Source: Lachnospira sp.
Lineage (GTDB): Bacteria; Bacillota; Clostridia; Lachnospirales; Lachnospiraceae
Reading direction: 5' to 3'
Assembly (NCBI GenBank): GCA_015057605.1
Contig: SVDX01000003.1
Span: 62,001 to 126,000 of the forward strand
DNA length: 64,000 nucleotides
Shown here: piece by piece, positions 55,307 to 63,426 of the stretch
Numbering within the stretch: the stretch's first letter is position 1
Layout of the letters: the number at the start of each line of letters is the position of its first letter
Translations under genes and position numbers: made by a program
The notes under the pieces: model-generated
What the model was told of the DNA's origin: nothing
Seen by the model: the letters and a program-made list of their open reading frames with translations, nothing else
The model's database searches: none

Positions 55307-56365
55307 ATGTATAGAGATAATACAAAGGTAATTAAAATAGGCAATCAGTGTATAGGCGGAGGTAATCCAGTGCTTATACAGTCTATGACAAATACAAAGA
55401 CAGAAGATGTTTGTGCTACGGTAAAGCAAATACAACAGCTTACTAATGCAGGCTGTCAGATAATAAGATGTGCAGTTCCAACAATGGAGGCGGCAAAGGC
55501 ATTATCGGAAATAAAAAAGCAAATTACAATTCCTTTGGTTGCAGATATACATTTTGATTATAAGCTTGCAATAGCAGCAATAGAAAACGGTGCGGATAAA
55601 ATTCGTATCAATCCAGGAAATATTGGCGGCAAGGAAAAGATAATGGCCGTAGTAAAGGCGGCTAAGGAAAAGAATATACCTATAAGAGTAGGCGTTAATT
55701 CAGGTTCTCTTGAGAAAGAAATAATCGAAAAGTATAACGGCGTTACGGCAGAGGGTATAGTAGAAAGTGCATTAGATAAGGTGCGTATGATAGAGGAATG
55801 CGACTATTACAACATAGTTATAAGCATTAAGTCTTCAGATGTACTTATGTGTATTAAAACACATGAGCTTATATCAAAAAAGACAAATTATCCTTTGCAT
55901 GTAGGTATTACAGAATCCGGAACAGCATTTTCTGGAAGTATTAAATCCTCAATAGGCTTAGGAATTATTCTTAATTCAGGAATAGGTGATACAATAAGAG
56001 TATCCTTAACAACTGACCCTATAGAAGAGATACGAGCTGCTAAACTTATACTTCGTACACTTGGATTAAAGAAGGGCGGAATCGAGGTTGTGTCATGTCC
56101 GACATGCGGAAGAACACAGATTGATTTGATTGCGCTTGCTAATTCAGTTGAAAAATTAGTTGATAATTATGATTTGGATATTAAGGTAGCCGTAATGGGT
56201 TGTGTAGTAAATGGTCCTGGAGAAGCAAGAGAGGCTGATATAGGCGTTGCTGGTGGCATAGGCGAAGGATTGATTTTTAAGCATGGAAAAATTCTCAAGA
56301 AAGTTCCTGAAAATATGCTTTTAGAGGAATTAAAGAAAGAATTAGATGCTTGGAAGGATAGTTAA
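55307..56365 (+). CDS. ispG: 4-hydroxy-3-methylbut-2-enyl-diphosphate synthase IspG (GcpE)
   Basis: IspG is the iron-sulfur enzyme that makes HMBPP in the MEP pathway. The 352-residue protein has the TIM-barrel part ([20 protein letters not shown]) and the C-terminal 4Fe-4S domain with cysteines in [11 protein letters not shown] and [19 protein letters not shown] lies six bases before ATG 55307; the ATG at 55301 is followed at once by a stop codon. dxr and rseP precede it. Confidence 0.96.
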   Translation: MYRDNTKVIKIGNQCIGGGNPVLIQSMTNTKTEDVCATVKQIQQLTNAGCQIIRCAVPTMEAAKALSEIKKQITIPLVADIHFDYKLAIAAIENGADKIRINPGNIGGKEKIMAVVKAAKEKNIPIRVGVNSGSLEKEIIEKYNGVTAEGIVESALDKVRMIEECDYYNIVISIKSSDVLMCIKTHELISKKTNYPLHVGITESGTAFSGSIKSSIGLGIILNSGIGDTIRVSLTTDPIEEIRAAKLILRTLGLKKGGIEVVSCPTCGRTQIDLIALANSVEKLVDNYDLDIKVAVMGCVVNGPGEAREADIGVAGGIGEGLIFKHGKILKKVPENMLLEELKKELDAWKDS

Positions 56366-56385
56366 AATAAATAAGGAATGAGAGT

Positions 56386-59300
56386 ATGGAAGATAAATTT
56401 CTGGAAGTTTTTAAAGCTTTAAATCTCTCTAAGGAAATGAAAGATTTATTAGCTGAGGTTGTTGTAGAAAAAATGGTGCAATCCTCAGCTAAAAATTTAC
56501 TTAGAATATTTATCAGAAGCGAAAGACTTATACATAAAAAAGATATAATCAAGTTAGAAGAGCTTCTTATAGCAAAATATTTTAAAATGTACGACAAGGT
56601 TAAGATAATTGAAAAATTTCAATTGTCTAGTCAGTATACCCCTAAAAAGCTATGGGATGTATATTACGATAGTCTGCTTGTAGAAATGGAAAATTATAAT
56701 AAGGTATTGTACGGCATAATGTCTACTTCAAGATTTGAATTTGTTGAAGAATATTCTATGAAAATGACAGTAGCGGACAATATCATTGCTATAGAAAAAG
56801 GTCAGGAAATAGCAGATATCCTTGAAAAGGTATTTTATCAAAGATGTGGCTTTAACGTAGGAGTAGAGCTTGTCGTTGGAGAAAATATTAAAACAAAGGT
56901 AAGAGAAAAGGCTCAGTTTGCTATAAAAAGAGAGGTTGAAGCGATTGCTGAGCGTAATGAAACAAAAGAAACTGTAGCAGTAACAAAGGAAAATAAACCT
57001 GCAAAATCTGCAGAAGAAGGCAATCAACTTTTTAAACCGAAAAAGACAGCTACTCAGGATGCAGATGTAATATATGGCAGACGATTTGAGGATGAGCTTA
57101 CACCAATCAATCAGATAATAACAGAAATAGGTGAAGTGACAATATCGGGACAAATTCGTGCTATTGATACACGTCCGATTAAAAATGAAAAAACAATAGT
57201 CATATTTAGTATTACGGATTTTACGGATACAATATCAGTAAAATTATTTGCAAGAAATGAGCAATTAGAAGAGCTTATGCAACATCTGAAAAAAGGTGCA
57301 TTTATAAAGCTTAAGGGCATTGCGGCTATGGATAAATTTGACCACGAGGTATCTATAAGTTCTGTAACGGGTATTATGAAAGCCTCGGACAACAGAGTGG
57401 TTCGCAAGGATAATGCTATGAATAAGCGCGTAGAGTTGCACTGTCACACAAAGATGAGTGAAATGGATGGCGTCGCTGATGTAGGAGAACTTATAGACAC
57501 AGCAATAGCTTGGGGACATAAGGCACTTGCAATAACAGACCATGGTGTAGTACAAGGATTTACAGAAGCGTATCACCATATAAAAGATGTTGAAAAGAAA
57601 TATAAGAGCAAGGATGAAAAGCTTGATTTTAAACTGATTTACGGTGTTGAAGCATATCTCGTAGACGATTTAAAAGATATTGTAACAAAGTCAGCAAAGC
57701 AAAGTTTAGACGATAAATACGTAGTATTTGACATAGAAACGACAGGCTTTAGCCCTACAAATGACAGAATAATAGAAATAGGTGCAGTAAAGATTGAAAA
57801 TGGCGAAGAGGTAGATAGATTTTCAACATTTGTAAATCCGGATATACCAATACCATTTAGAATAGAAAATCTTACAGGAATAAATGATTCTATGGTTGCG
57901 ACAGCACCATTTATAAATGAGGTTCTTCCAAAATTTCTTGAATTTTGTGAGGGCTGTGTTTTGGTTGCTCATAATGCGGACTTTGATGTAAGTTTTATAA
58001 AATCAAAGGCAAAGGATTCTAATATAGCTTATGAGCCAACATATCTTGATACAGTTGCGCTTGCAAGAATTCTTATGCCTAACCTTACAAGATACAAGCT
58101 TGATGTAGTGGCAAAGGCGCTTGCAATACCTCCATTTAATCATCATAGAGCAGTTGATGATGCTGCGGTAACTGCACAAATATTTGTTAAGTTCATACAA
58201 ATGTTAAAGGACAGAGATGTTTTTGATTTGGATGCCGTTAATAAAATAAGTGCATTAAACGAAGAGGCAATAAAAAAATTGCCTACTTATCATGCAATTA
58301 TACTTGCAACAAATGAAATAGGTCGTGTAAATCTATACAGACTCATTTCGATGTCGCATTTAAAATATTATCATAGAAGACCAAGAATTCCTAAAAGTGA
58401 GCTCATGGCTCATAGAGAGGGCTTGCTTGTAGGTTCTGCTTGCGAAGCTGGAGAATTGTATCAGGCAATTCTTAATGGCAGAGATGAAAAAGAAATTACA
58501 AGATTAGTCGAGTTTTATGATTATCTTGAAATACAGCAGCTTGGTAACAACAAGTTTATGCTTGAAAGTGATAAATATTCAATAAATTCAATGGAAGATT
58601 TAAAGAATATCAACAGACGTATAGTGGAACTTGGAGATAAATTTAATAAGATGGTTGTTGCTACCTGCGACGTGCATTTTGTAAAGCCAGAGGACGAGGT
58701 GTACAGGCGTATAATTATGGCAGGACAAGGCTTTGATGATGCGGATAATCAGGCTCCATTATATCTTCATACAACGGATGAAATGCTTGAAGAATGTGCA
58801 TATTTAGGAAGCGATAAGGCGGAAGAGGTTGTAATAACCAATCCAAATAAAATCGCAGATATGTGTGAAAAAATAGCACCAGTAAGACCAGATAAATGTG
58901 CCCCTGTTATTGAAAATTCAGATGAAACACTAAAGAACATTTGTTATAGCAAGGCTCATGAAATATACGGAGAAGAGCTCCCTAAGGTAGTAGTGGAACG
59001 TCTTGAAAGAGAATTGAATTCCATTATATCAAATGGTTTTGCGGTAATGTACATAATTGCACAAAAGCTGGTATGGAAGTCTAATGAGGATGGATATCTT
59101 GTAGGCTCAAGAGGTTCGGTAGGTTCTTCTTTTGCAGCAACAATGGCAGGAATAACAGAGGTTAATCCATTGAGCCCACATTATTATTGCTCAAAATGTC
59201 ATTATAGCGATTTTGATTCAGAAGAAGTAAGAGCATTTTCGGGTGGTGCCGGATGTGATATGCCCGATAAAGACTGCCCTGTGTGTGGTGAAAAATTAAA

Positions 59301-60798
59301 GAAAGACGGATTTGATATACCTTTTGAAACATTTCTTGGTTTCAACGGTGATAAAGAACCTGATATTGACCTTAATTTCTCAGGAGAATATCAGGCAAAG
59401 GCACATGCCTATACAGAGGTTATATTTGGTAAGGGACAGACCTTTAAAGCTGGTACAATAGGTACCTTGGCAGATAAAACTGCATATGGTTATGTGAAAA
59501 AATATTATGAGGAACGTAATTCATATAAGCGTGGAGCTGAGATAGAGCGCCTTTTAGAAGGATGCACAGGCGTAAAGAGAAGTACAGGTCAGCATCCGGG
59601 TGGTATCATAGTATTGCCAATTGGCGAGGAGATACACAGCTTTACACCAGTACAGCATCCAGCAAATGATGAAAAATCAACAATTATAACAACGCATTTC
59701 GACTATCATAGTATTGACCACAACCTATTAAAGCTTGATATACTTGGACACGATGATCCTACTATGATTAGAATGCTTCAGGATTTAACGGGAATTGATC
59801 CAAAAACGATACCGCTTGATTCTAAGGAAGTAATGTCGTTATTTAAAAGCACGGAAGCACTTAAAATAAAGCCAGAGGATATCGGAGGATGTAAGCTTGG
59901 TGCATTGGGTATTCCTGAATTTGGTACTGATTTTGCTATGCAGATGCTTATAGATACAAAACCTCAATACTTTTCAGATTTAGTAAGAATTGCAGGCCTT
60001 TCGCATGGTACAGATGTATGGCTTGGAAATGCACAGACACTTTTAGAAGAAGGCAAGGCAACAATATCTACAGCAATCTGTACAAGAGATGATATTATGG
60101 TATATCTTATCAATAAGGGTATGGACAAGGGAGAATCCTTTAAGATAATGGAAAGTGTTCGTAAAGGTAAGGGCCTTAGCCCTGAATGGGAAGAGCATAT
60201 GGTAGCGGCAGGTGTGCCAGACTGGTATATATGGTCGTGTAAAAAGATAAAGTATATGTTCCCTAAGGCGCATGCTGCGGCATATGTAATGATGGCATGG
60301 AGAATAGCGTACTGTAAGGTATTTTATCCATTGGCATACTATACGGCATTTTTTAGTATAAGAGCAAAAGCATTTTCTTATGAAATAATGTGTCAGGGAA
60401 GAGACAAGCTTGAATATTTTATGGCTGATTATAAAAAGCGAGATGCTGAGAAATTGCTTTCAGCTAAGGAAGAGTCAACTCTCCATGATATGAAGATAGT
60501 ACAAGAAATGTACGCAAGAGGATTTGAATTTTTACCAATTGAATTAGAAAAAGTTCAAGCTACGAATTTCCAAATAATAGACGGCAAGATAATGCCTTCT
60601 TTAAATTCAATTGACGGACTTGGAGAAAAGGCCGCATATGCAATAGTTGAAGCTGTAAAGAATGGACCATTCTTGTCAAAGGAAGACTTTGCAAATAGAA
60701 CAAAAGTAAGTAAAACGGTAATAGAACTTATGTCAAATTTAGGCATATTAACAGGTTTGCCAGAGTCAAGTCAGTTATCAATTTTTGATTTTACATAA
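56386..60798 (+). CDS. polC: DNA polymerase III alpha subunit, PolC type
   Basis: PolC is the main replicative polymerase of low-GC Gram-positives. The 1470-residue protein has an N-terminal domain (about 1-220), an OB fold (about 235-335), a PHP domain split around the exonuclease (VELHCHTKMSEMDGVAD near 347), and a DEDD exonuclease (VFDIETTGFSP near 446). The polymerase core follows (PDIDLNFSGEYQ near 989 and GVKRSTGQHPGGI near 1063), with a C-terminal HhH segment (LNSIDGLGEKAAYAI). No terminator follows. Confidence 0.97.
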   Translation: MEDKFLEVFKALNLSKEMKDLLAEVVVEKMVQSSAKNLLRIFIRSERLIHKKDIIKLEELLIAKYFKMYDKVKIIEKFQLSSQYTPKKLWDVYYDSLLVEMENYNKVLYGIMSTSRFEFVEEYSMKMTVADNIIAIEKGQEIADILEKVFYQRCGFNVGVELVVGENIKTKVREKAQFAIKREVEAIAERNETKETVAVTKENKPAKSAEEGNQLFKPKKTATQDADVIYGRRFEDELTPINQIITEIGEVTISGQIRAIDTRPIKNEKTIVIFSITDFTDTISVKLFARNEQLEELMQHLKKGAFIKLKGIAAMDKFDHEVSISSVTGIMKASDNRVVRKDNAMNKRVELHCHTKMSEMDGVADVGELIDTAIAWGHKALAITDHGVVQGFTEAYHHIKDVEKKYKSKDEKLDFKLIYGVEAYLVDDLKDIVTKSAKQSLDDKYVVFDIETTGFSPTNDRIIEIGAVKIENGEEVDRFSTFVNPDIPIPFRIENLTGINDSMVATAPFINEVLPKFLEFCEGCVLVAHNADFDVSFIKSKAKDSNIAYEPTYLDTVALARILMPNLTRYKLDVVAKALAIPPFNHHRAVDDAAVTAQIFVKFIQMLKDRDVFDLDAVNKISALNEEAIKKLPTYHAIILATNEIGRVNLYRLISMSHLKYYHRRPRIPKSELMAHREGLLVGSACEAGELYQAILNGRDEKEITRLVEFYDYLEIQQLGNNKFMLESDKYSINSMEDLKNINRRIVELGDKFNKMVVATCDVHFVKPEDEVYRRIIMAGQGFDDADNQAPLYLHTTDEMLEECAYLGSDKAEEVVITNPNKIADMCEKIAPVRPDKCAPVIENSDETLKNICYSKAHEIYGEELPKVVVERLERELNSIISNGFAVMYIIAQKLVWKSNEDGYLVGSRGSVGSSFAATMAGITEVNPLSPHYYCSKCHYSDFDSEEVRAFSGGAGCDMPDKDCPVCGEKLKKDGFDIPFETFLGFNGDKEPDIDLNFSGEYQAKAHAYTEVIFGKGQTFKAGTIGTLADKTAYGYVKKYYEERNSYKRGAEIERLLEGCTGVKRSTGQHPGGIIVLPIGEEIHSFTPVQHPANDEKSTIITTHFDYHSIDHNLLKLDILGHDDPTMIRMLQDLTGIDPKTIPLDSKEVMSLFKSTEALKIKPEDIGGCKLGALGIPEFGTDFAMQMLIDTKPQYFSDLVRIAGLSHGTDVWLGNAQTLLEEGKATISTAICTRDDIMVYLINKGMDKGESFKIMESVRKGKGLSPEWEEHMVAAGVPDWYIWSCKKIKYMFPKAHAAAYVMMAWRIAYCKVFYPLAYYTAFFSIRAKAFSYEIMCQGRDKLEYFMADYKKRDAEKLLSAKEESTLHDMKIVQEMYARGFEFLPIELEKVQATNFQIIDGKIMPSLNSIDGLGEKAAYAIVEAVKNGPFLSKEDFANRTKVSKTVIELMSNLGILTGLPESSQLSIFDFT

Positions 60799-60804
60799 AA
60801 AGAC

Positions 60805-60833
60805 TTGAAAAAATGTACTTTTTTAAGTACAAT
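60805..60833 (+). promoter_or_regulatory. Sigma-A-type promoter with palindromic spacer for the EAL gene
   Basis: TTGAAA at 60805-60810 and TACAAT at 60828-60833 are separated by 17 bp. The spacer holds TGTACTT-TTTT-AAGTACA (60814-60831), a perfect 7-bp inverted repeat that overlaps the -10 box and could be an operator. Confidence 0.6.
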
Positions 60834-60860
60834 ACAGATATAGGCAAGGTGGTGATAGGG

Positions 60861-62210
60861 ATGAAAGATGAAAAGATATTATTAAGTGAAGAGGCTAAAA
60901 AGCAACACTATCTTTATACTCTTGAAAAACTTGAGGATTCTAAAAATAATATTAGCAAAGAATTTGATAAGCTTACCGGTCTTTTGAATAGAAAGGCGTT
61001 TTATCATTATGGCTATGATTTGATAAATAATAATAAAAGCAAAAGATATGCGCTTATACTGTTTGATATATATAAATTTAAAACAGTTAATGAGTTTTTT
61101 GGCAGAGATATAGGCGATGAACTTCTTTTGTATATTGGTGATATTTTTAAATCATATGAAGGTAAGGATTGTATAGCATCACATCTTCGTGCAGATACAT
61201 TTGCTATGATAACACGTTTTTCATCTAGAGACGATCTTGTGACCATAGCGAGTAATATATCTGAAAAGCTGATGGAATACCACTTACAATGTAAGATAAT
61301 GCCTTCGATGGGTATATTTATATCAGAGACTAATGATGAACCAGTTAACATTATGTGCGATTATGCAAAAATGGCATTAGAGACGATTAAAGGTAAGGTA
61401 TTTACAACATATGCCTTTTATAACGAAAGCTACAGACGAAAGCTTTTAGATGATAAGCGTATTGAAAATGAAATGGTTACAGCGCTTAGAAACGGACAGT
61501 TTGACATATACATTCAGCCTAAGGTCAATATTACAACTAACGAGGTTGTTGGCGGAGAAGTGCTTGTAAGATGGCTTCATCCGGAAGATGGTCTTATGTA
61601 TCCGAAACAGTTTATTCCTATATTTGAACAAAATGGATTTGTTGTAGATTTGGATATATATCTTTGGGAAAAAGTATTTAAGCTTATTAGAAAGTGGCTT
61701 GATGAAGGTAAGAAAGTAGTACCGCTTTCAATTAACCTTTCAAGAGTTCACGTAAATAATCTTATTTTTGAGGACAAGTTATATTATTTTTCGGAAAAAT
61801 ATCAGGTTAGTCCTAAATACATAAAGATTGAGCTTACTGAAAGCGCATTTGTTGAAAATGAGGAAACGATATTTGATATAATGAACAGAATGCGTAATAG
61901 CGGATATTCCTTCTCAATAGACGATTTTGGAACTGGATATTCAGCAATGGCATTATTAAAGAAAGAACCAATAGATGAAGTTAAGATAGACAAAGAGTTT
62001 CTTGATGATTACAAAGGTAACGATAAGGTTGAGATAGTTCTTAAGCATATGATTGCAATGCTAAAAGAATTAGGTGTCGATGTAATAGCAGAAGGCGTAG
62101 AAACAATGGAACAGTCAGATATATTAAAAAGATGTGGCTGTGATGTTGTACAAGGCTTTGCTTACTATAGAGCACTTCCAACAGATGAATTTGAAAAGCT
62201 TATAAATTAA
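60861..62210 (+). CDS. Degenerate-GGDEF / EAL-domain c-di-GMP phosphodiesterase
   Basis: The 449-residue soluble protein has a GGDEF-type domain (about 33-185) whose signature is replaced by RADTF (about 110-114), so cyclase activity is unlikely. The EAL domain (about 200-447) has EVL in place of EAL but keeps the glutamate. The other catalytic residues are present: SINLS, IELTES, IDDFGTGYS, KIDKEFL, AEGVETMEQ and VQGFAYYRA. It should therefore hydrolyse c-di-GMP. ATG 60861 follows GGTGGTGA; a longer reading would start inside the promoter. Its likely effector is the PilZ protein of the fla/che operon. Confidence 0.88.
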   Translation: MKDEKILLSEEAKKQHYLYTLEKLEDSKNNISKEFDKLTGLLNRKAFYHYGYDLINNNKSKRYALILFDIYKFKTVNEFFGRDIGDELLLYIGDIFKSYEGKDCIASHLRADTFAMITRFSSRDDLVTIASNISEKLMEYHLQCKIMPSMGIFISETNDEPVNIMCDYAKMALETIKGKVFTTYAFYNESYRRKLLDDKRIENEMVTALRNGQFDIYIQPKVNITTNEVVGGEVLVRWLHPEDGLMYPKQFIPIFEQNGFVVDLDIYLWEKVFKLIRKWLDEGKKVVPLSINLSRVHVNNLIFEDKLYYFSEKYQVSPKYIKIELTESAFVENEETIFDIMNRMRNSGYSFSIDDFGTGYSAMALLKKEPIDEVKIDKEFLDDYKGNDKVEIVLKHMIAMLKELGVDVIAEGVETMEQSDILKRCGCDVVQGFAYYRALPTDEFEKLIN

Positions 62211-62234
62211 AAAAGACCAGAAATGGTCTTTTTT
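62209..62234 (+). terminator. Rho-independent terminator after the EAL gene
   Basis: AAAAAAGACCA and TGGTCTTTTTT form an 11-bp stem around a GAAA tetraloop, overlapping the stop codon region. Confidence 0.9.
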
Positions 62235-62283
62235 GTTTATTTAATATGAATGTCTTCTTTTGAGGATTTTACTCTATAAAAAC

Positions 62284-62309
62284 AAAAAAAGAACCTCGTA
62301 CGAGATTCT
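62284..62309 (-). terminator. Terminator of the tRNA-Glu gene (minus strand)
   Basis: On the minus strand AGAATCTCG and CGAGGTTCT (one G-U pair) form a near-perfect palindrome around a TA centre, followed by a run of seven T. It lies about 30 bases downstream of the tRNA. Confidence 0.75.
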
Positions 62310-62338
62310 GATTGGGTTGGGCTGTATAAATACAGTAG

Positions 62339-62410
62339 CAGCTCGTACGGGAATCGAACCCGTGTTTCCGCCGTGAGAGGGCGGCGTCTTGACCGCTTGA
62401 CCAACGAGCC
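62339..62410 (-). tRNA. tRNA-Glu (anticodon CTC)
   Basis: The minus strand folds as a full cloverleaf: acceptor GGCTCGT with ACGAGCT (first pair G-U), anticodon stem CCGCC/GGCGG with loop CTCTCAC (anticodon CTC, reads GAG), T arm ACGGG-TTCGATT-CCCGT, and discriminator G73, typical of tRNA-Glu. The anticodon arm is the same as that of bacterial tRNA-Glu(TTC) apart from the wobble base. CCA is not encoded. Confidence 0.93.
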
Positions 62411-62427
62411 ATAAACATTACTTTGCT

Positions 62428-62456
62428 ATAATATACTATTCTAAAAGAAAAATCAA
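62428..62456 (-). promoter_or_regulatory. Promoter of tRNA-Glu (minus strand)
   Basis: Read on the minus strand, TTGATT (62456-62451) and TATTAT (62433-62428) are spaced by 17 bp. The transcript would start near 62421, about 11 bases before the mature tRNA. Confidence 0.65.
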
Positions 62457-62476
62457 GCCTTTTTTTGAAAAAGTTC

Positions 62477-62505
62477 TTGCAAATTTTTTGAAATAGTGAT
62501 AGTAT
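62477..62505 (+). promoter_or_regulatory. Putative promoter of the rimP-nusA leader
   Basis: TTGCAA at 62477-62482 and TAGTAT at 62500-62505 are spaced by 17 bp; an overlapping TATAGT occurs at 62504. It drives a short leader into the terminator at 62537. I found no other promoter between the repeat array and rimP. Confidence 0.5.
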
Positions 62506-62536
62506 AGTTATTGTATGATGAATAGTTGCTAGTTAG

Positions 62537-62562
62537 AGAGTGGGTTTTGGCCCACTCTTTTT
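62537..62562 (+). terminator. Terminator/attenuator in the rimP leader
   Basis: AGAGTGGG and CCCACTCT form a perfect 8-bp stem around a 6-nt TTTTGG loop, followed by four T. It lies about 25 nt after the predicted transcription start and upstream of rimP, so readthrough would be needed for rimP-nusA expression. Confidence 0.7.
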
Positions 62563-62566
62563 ATGC

Positions 62567-62887
62567 ACACTCGCACGAGAGGAAGCCTGTCGCTTGCGCG
62601 ACCGTGCTCGGTGCAAGGAGTCCGTTTCCGGACTCTAATGGGAACACTCGCACGAGAGGAAGCCTGTCGCTTGCGCGACCGTGCTCGGTGCAAGGAGTCC
62701 GTTTCCGGACTCTAATGGGAACACTCGCACGAGAGGAAGCCTGTCGCTTGCGCGACCGTGCTCGGTGCATGGGAACACTCGCACGAGAGGAAGCCTGTCG
62801 CTTGCGCGACCGTGCTCGGTGCAAGGAGTCCGTTTCCGGACTCTAATGGGAACACTCGCACGAGAGGAAGCCTGTCGCTTGCGCGAC
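62567..62887 (+). repeat. Tandem array of GC-rich multi-hairpin units upstream of rimP
   Basis: Units start at 62567, 62644, 62721, 62775 and 62852, giving lengths 77, 77, 54, 77 and a 36-nt partial copy. The copies look identical in their shared parts. Each full unit is a string of small stem-loops: CTC-GCAC-GAG, GTCGC-TTGC-GCGAC, ACCG-TGCT-CGGT and GAGTCCG-TTTC-CGGACTC. The 54-nt unit lacks exactly 23 nt, the last hairpin. One unit counts 47 G+C of 77, against an AT-rich background. All three forward frames give repeat-derived reading frames without gene features. It is probably a member of a dispersed repeat family, which is inference. Confidence 0.9.
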
Positions 62888-62938
62888 ACTTCTGTGGTGC
62901 AAAAATAGCAATAGTAAAGTTGAAAGGTGGTGTACATT

Positions 62939-63406
62939 TTGACTAAGAGAGAGGAATATGAACAAACTACAGAGAAGCTTGTTATGCCTATTATTGAAGC
63001 TAATAATTTTGAGTTGGTGGATGTTGAGTACGTAAAAGAAGGTTCAAACTGGTACCTTAGATTGTATATCGATAAAGAAGGCGGCATTACAGTTGATGAT
63101 TGTGAGATAGTAAGTAGAGCATTTAGTGATATACTTGATGAAAAAGATTATATTGATGATGCATACATCTTTGAAGTGAGCTCACCAGGACTTGGAAGAC
63201 CTTTAAAGAAGGATAAGGATTTTGAAAGAAGTCTTATGGAAGAGGTTGAGGTTAAGCTTTTTAAAGCAATCAATCGTCAAAAGGAATTTGTTGGTTTGCT
63301 TAAGGCATATGACAAAGAGACCATAACAATTGAACTTGAAAGTGGCGAAGAAATGACATTTGAAAGAGCGGGAATTGCTCTTGTTAGATTAACATTTGAT
63401 TTTTAA
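62939..63406 (+). CDS. rimP: Ribosome maturation factor RimP (TTG start)
   Basis: RimP helps assemble the 30S subunit. The 155-residue protein has the N-terminal domain (FELVDVEYVKEGSNWYLRLYI, then DCEIVSRAFSDILDE), the signature FEVSSPGLGRPLKKDKDF, and a C-terminal SH3-like domain. The start is TTG at 62939, eight bases after AGGTGG. Upstream in-frame GTG codons at 62927 and 62930 lie within that site. The 5' leader holds the hairpin array. nusA follows 20 bases later, as is usual. Confidence 0.93.
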   Translation: MTKREEYEQTTEKLVMPIIEANNFELVDVEYVKEGSNWYLRLYIDKEGGITVDDCEIVSRAFSDILDEKDYIDDAYIFEVSSPGLGRPLKKDKDFERSLMEEVEVKLFKAINRQKEFVGLLKAYDKETITIELESGEEMTFERAGIALVRLTFDF

Positions 63407-63426
63407 TTTAGGAGGAAAATACAAAA

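Noticed and set aside
62567..62887. CRISPR array
   Set aside because: The units abut with no unique spacers, the repeat unit is too long, and no cas genes are nearby.
62526..63087. Reading frames of 60-150 residues on both strands through the repeat array
   Set aside because: They consist of repeated translations of the 77-nt unit, exist on both strands and in several frames, and have no convincing ribosome-binding sites.
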